A stretch of DNA of 64,000 nt, taken from contig NW_026262593.1 of NCBI RefSeq assembly GCF_021869535.1, positions 68,784,322 through 68,848,321 of the forward strand, given 5' to 3'. A program made the translations under genes and the position numbers. Below are positions 55,201 to 61,200 of the stretch, in pieces. The notes under the pieces are model-generated. The model did not search any database. It saw only the letters and a list, made by a program, of their open reading frames with translations, and had not been told where the DNA came from. Position 1 is the stretch's first letter; every line of letters starts with the position of its first letter. Source of the stretch: Mytilus californianus. Taxonomy: Eukaryota; Mollusca; Bivalvia; Mytilida; Mytilidae.

Positions 55201-58200
55201 TAACATGAGATTAAAACCACTCCCGGCATGCAATTAGACTTAAACTACGTCACAGAAGTCAGGAATTTCGAATAAATGAAATTCTAAATTCCTAATTTTC
55301 TTCTTTATTAGTGTTCATATCCAGATAAAACTCGGTGAATATGTTTTTTTATGGTATTATGAACATAATAAGTTGATAAGTAAAAAATCGTGAATTTTCC
55401 CTTTAAGTGATTGAGTTGTAAGTTTTTCTTCTTATTTACTTTCACATGTTTCAGTTAGAATCCAATAATCATGATAATTAGTGATATTGCAGTTTCACAA
55501 ATTGTGGTAAAGCATCATGTTCATGTCATTGAAAATAATTTTTTGTAGCTATAGGTGAAATCATAACTTTTTGTTCACAATAAATTTGAGAATGGCAACG
55601 GGGAATGTGCCAACGAGACAACAACTCGACCAAAGACCAGAAAACAGCTCAAGGCCACCAATGGGTCTTCAACACAGCAAGAAAATCCTGCACCCGAAGG
55701 CGTGCTTTGCCCCTAAATAATGTTTGCATAAAATTACATGTATTTTTAAGCATTTTTAACCTTCAACATGTTTATGAGACAAACTGTACGTGGTAAATAT
55801 TATAAATTGGAATTTATAGAATTGAATGCTATTTTTTTATTTATTTGAAATGAAAGCAAATGAAAATTATATTTTTGTTGAATATGTGAGTCACTACCTT
55901 TTATAAAGAATAAATCTAAACTAGAGGCTCTAAAGAGCCTGTGTCGCTCACCTTGGTCTATGTGCATATCAAACAAAGGACACAGATGGATTCATGACAA
56001 AATTGTGTTTCGGTGATGGTGATGTGTTTGTAGATCTTATAATTACTTTACTGAACATTCTTGCTCCTTACTATTATCTCTATCTATAATGAACTTGGCC
56101 CAGTAGTTACAGTGGAAAATATTATGTAAAAATTTACAACAATTTACAAAATTTATGAAAATTGTAAAAAAATGACTATAAAGGGCAATAACTCCTTAAG
56201 GGGACAATTGAAAATTTTGATCATGTTGACTTATTTGTAGATCTTACTTTGCTGTACATTATTGCCATTTACAGTTTATCTCTATCTATAATAATATTCA
56301 AGATAATAACCAAAAGCTGCAAAATTTTCTTAAAATGACCAATTCAGGGGCAGCAACCCAACAACGTGTTGCCTGATTGGTCTGAAAATTTCAGGGCAGA
56401 TAGATCTTGACCTAATGAACAATTTTATCCGCGTCAAATTTGCTCTAAATGCTTTGGTTTCAGAGATATGAGCCAAAAACTGCATTTTACCCTATGTACT
56501 ATTTTTTAGCCATGTCGGCCATCTTGTATCGGGCGGGGTCATCGGACACAATTTTTAAACTAGATACCCCAATGATGATTGTGGCCAAGTTTGGTTAAAT
56601 TTGGCCAAGTAGTTTCAGAGGAGAAGATTTTGTAAAAGATTACAAAAATTTACGAAAAAATGGTTAAAAATTGACTATAAAGGGCAATAACTCCTTAAGG
56701 GGTCAATTGACCATTTTGGTCACGTTGACTTATTTGTAGATCTTACTTTGCTGAACATTATTGCTGTTTACAGTTTATCTCTATCTATAATAATATTCAA
56801 GATAAAAACCAATAAAATGCTTCGCTGGGGCGCAGCTTGATACGACCGCAGAGGTCGAACCCTGAACAGTTGGGGCAAGTATGGACACAACATTCAAGCT
56901 TGATACAGCTCTGAATTTGGATTGTTATTAAATATTTGACACAGCATAGGTTTCTGACACAGAAAGAATGTGGTCTAAGAACTTGATTTTTTTTAATTTA
57001 CCTATTATGGTCCAATGTCCAAAATCAAAATACATGGTTAGATTCAGCATATCAAAGAACCCCATATATTCAATTTTTGTTAAAATCAAACAAAGTTTAA
57101 TTTTGGACCCCAACTTGGACAAACTTGAAAACTGGGCCCATAATCAAAAATTTAAACACATGTTTAGATTCTGCATATCAAAGAACCCCAAGAATTCAAT
57201 TTTTGCTAAAATCAAACTAAGTTTAATTTTGGACCCTTTGGACCTTAATGTAGACCAATTTAAAAAACGGGACTTAAAATTAAAAATCTAAATACACGGT
57301 TAGATTTGGAATATCAAAGAACCCCAATAATTCAATTTTTGATGAAATCAAACAAAGTTTAATTTTGGACCCTTTTGACCTCAATATGAACCAATTTGAT
57401 AGCTGGGCCTACAAATAAAAAATCTAAATACATGGTTAGATTCAGCATATCAAAGAACCTCATATATTCAATTTTTGTTGAAATCAAACAAAGTTTAATT
57501 TTGGACCCCAACTTGGACAAACTTGAAAACTGGGCCCATAATCAAAAATTTAAACACATGTTTAGATTCTGCATATCAAAGAACCCCAAGAATTCAATTT
57601 TTGCTAAAATCAAACTAAGTTTAATTTTGGACCCTTTGGACCTTAATGTAGACCAATTTAAAAAACGGGACTTAAAATTAAAAATCTAAATACACGGTTA
57701 GATTTGGAATATCAAAGAACCCCAATAATTCAATTTTTGATGAAATCAAACAAAGTTTAATTTTGGACCCTTTTGACCTCAATATGAACCAATTTGATAG
57801 CTGGGCCTACAAATAAAAAATCTAAATACATGGTTAGATTCAGCATATCAAAGAACCTCATATATTCAATTTTTGTTGAAATCAAACAAAGTTTAATTTT
57901 GGACCCCAATTTGGACCAACTTGAAAACTGGGCCCATAATCAAAAATCTTAATACATGTTTAGATTCAGCATATCAAAGAACCCCATATATTCAATTTTT
58001 GTTGAAATCAAACAAAGTTTAAATACTGGACCCTATCTTGGACCAACTTGAAAACTGGGCCCATAATCAAAAATCTAAACACATGTTTAGATTCAGCAAA
58101 TCAAAGAACCCCAAGAATTCAATTTTTGTTAAAATCAAACTAAGTTTAATTTTGGACCCTTTGGACCTCAATGTAGACCAATTTAAAAAACAGGACCCAA

Positions 58201-61200
58201 AATTAAAAACCTAAATACACGGTTAGATTTGGAATATCAAAGAACCCCAATAATTCAATTTTAGATGAAATCAAACAAAGTTTAATTTTGGACCCTTTTG
58301 ACCTCAATATGAACCAATTAGATAACGGGGTCCACAAATAAAAAATCTAAATACATGGTTAGATTCAGCATATCAAAGAACCCCATATATTCAATTTTTG
58401 TTGAAATCAAACAAAGTTTAATTTTGGACCCCAATTTGGACCAACTTGAAAACTGGGCCAAAAATCAAAAATATAAATACATGTTTAGATTCAGCATATC
58501 AAAGAACCTCATATATTCAATTTTTGCTAAAATCAAACAAAGTTTAATTTTGGACCCTTTGGACATTAATGTAGACCAATTTGAAAACTGGACCCAAAAT
58601 TAAAAATCTAAATACACTCTTAGATTCGGCATAACAAATAAATAAATGTGATCAAAGATTTTACAAATCTAATGCGCCATACTGTGCAATTAAAGATTAC
58701 TTCTTGAAATTTTTCAATATTTGAAATTTGAAAAAAAAATAATATTTGAAGAATAATTCTTTTTAATTTCTGAAATCTGAAATGAGAAAAAATTGGCCCC
58801 CCACAATTTCTTTTTATCCCCCCCCCCCCCTTTTTCCCCCCAAAAAATTCTTTCCCTCAAGATATGGTCATAATCTCAATTCAAATTTCCAATGGAGTTG
58901 GCAACCATAATTACCCATTTAAATTTACCATAGTGCTAACTTAATCTATTTTATAATAGAATTAATAAAAATATAGTGTCAAATCTTTCATATGGATTTT
59001 TTTGTAAAAAAAAAAGATGAAAACATTTGCAGATATTTTTACTGGTCTTCCTTTATAAATATGCATTTCTTTAAACATAATTTAAAAGCAGAGTAAGGGA
59101 AGTAACCAAAACGTTGTATTTGGATTACCTCCCTTACACTGTTTTAGATTATCTTTATTGTTCATTAACCATTACTTTATACATAATTTAAAAGCAGTGT
59201 AAGGGAGATAATTTCAATGATGTATTTGATTTATCTCCCTTACACTGCTTTAAATTATGTTTTGTACTAAAGTATTTGTCCATTAACCAGGACAACCTTG
59301 TTTTTCCCCCTTTTTTGCCCCTAATTCCTAAATGGTTTGAGCCATAACCCCCCAAAGCAAATCCTAACCATCCCTTTGTGGTATGGAAACTTGTAGTATA
59401 ATTTCAGAGAGATCCATACACCGTTCCACAGTTATTGTCTGGAAACTAGAAAATGCTCATTTTTGGCCCCTTTTTGGCCCCTAATTCCTTAACTGTTGGT
59501 ACCATAACCCCCAAAATCAATCCCAACCTTCCTTTTGTGGTATTTAACCTTATGGTCAATTTTCAAAAAGATCCATTCACTTAAACTAAAGTTAGAGTGC
59601 GAAAACCAATATGTATTCGGACGACGACGCCAACGTCATACCAATATACGACCACAAAATTTTTTTGCGGTCGTATAAAAACTGCAAAATTTCCTTAAAA
59701 TTACCAATTCAGGGGCAGCAACCCAACAACGGGTTGTCCGATTCATCTGAAAATTTCAGGGCAGATAAATCTTGACCTGATAAATAATTTTACCCATGTC
59801 AGATTTGCTCTAAATGCTTTGGTTTCAGAGATGTAAGCCAAAATCTACATTTTACCCCTATGTTGTTTTTTTAGCCATGGCGGCCATCTTGGTTGGTTGG
59901 CCAGGTCACTGGACACATTTTTTAAACTAGATACCCCAATGATGATTGTGGCCAAGTTTGGTTAAATTTGGCCAAGTAGTTTCAGAGGAGAAGATTTTTG
60001 TAAAAGATTACAAAAATTTATGAAAAATGGTTAAAAATTGACTATAAAGGGCAATAACTCCTTAAGGGGTCAACTGACCATTTTGGTCATGTTGACTTAT
60101 TTGTAGATCTTACTTTGCTGAACATTATTGCTGTTTACAGTTTATCTCTATCTATAATAATATTCAAGATAATAACCAAAAACAGCAAAATTTCCTCAAA
60201 ATTACCAATTCAGGGGCAGCAACCCAACAACGGTTTGTCCGATTCATCTGAAAATTTCAGGGTAGATAGATCTTGACCTAATGAACAATTTTACCCCATG
60301 TCAGATTTGCTCTAAAGGCTTTGGTTTCAGAGATATAAGCCAAAATCTACATTTTACCCCTATGTTCTATTTTTAGCCATGGCGGCCATTTTGGTTGGTT
60401 GACCTGATCACCGGACACATTTTTTAAACTAGACACCCCAATGATGATTGTGACCAAGTTTGATTAAATTTGACCCAGTAGTTTCAGAGGAGAAGATTTT
60501 TGTAAAAGTTTACAGACGACGGACGCAAAGTGATGAGAAAAGCTCACTTGACCTTTTAGGTCAGGTGAGCTAAAAAATTAGAGGCACATCTGGTGAAAAA
60601 AAATTGCCAGTGTGAATATGGTGTTAATCAATTAGTAGGGTGAAGCTACATGTAACACTTCTATTCTTGGGTAGCTTTCACATAAATTGGAAACATATGA
60701 AGGAATTGGATGATTTATTTTGCACCAAATTTTAAAATCTGTACATGTTATAAACTGAACACCTACTGTGAACATTTAAAGAAAATGCATTGTAGAAAGA
60801 TGAGGTCAAGATAAAAATATCCTCAATGTCAAACTATTACCCTGAAGAAGATGGAATTGTGTTGGGTCAATCAGATACTTTAACATTGAAAACTTTGAAA
60901 GAAAAGTCTAATGAAGTTAGACTACTGATCAGTATTTCCTTTATGGCTGACTCAAACTATCCTGATTCCATTATTTCTCTATCAATCAACATGATCAAGT
61001 ATTATTTTTAAGAAGTCTTACTGGAAATTCCAACACTTTTATAGTTTTATTCTAAAGTTGTTACAGCCAAATATCATTAATATCAATCTAAATGAACTGA
61101 AATGGACATTGTACCTGTAAATATGCATTTATTTGGTAAGTGACAAACATATTAAAAAAATCCAATACAATGGAACTTAAAACAAACACCACAAACATAC

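Larger units (their letters stand above)
55921..60575. mobile_element. F2 element copy 2, split by an F1 insertion
   Basis: Head CTAGAGGCTCTAAAGAGCCT at 55921; core units to 56811; F1 copy 8 inserted at 56812-59680; core resumes (CTGCAAAATTTCCTTAAAAT) to the tail hairpin GCTCACTTGACCTTTTAGGT at 60541-60575. Confidence 0.9.

Noticed and set aside
56968..58603. Three plus-strand frames with repeated [10 protein letters not shown] peptides
   Set aside because: They follow the tandem array monomers, have no splice or start context, and sit inside an F1 element.
60826..61011. Possible gene on the plus strand ([12 protein letters not shown]...)
   Set aside because: No splice signals, ATG context or partner exons; listed only as an unassigned block. 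A profile search against RWD-like domains would decide.
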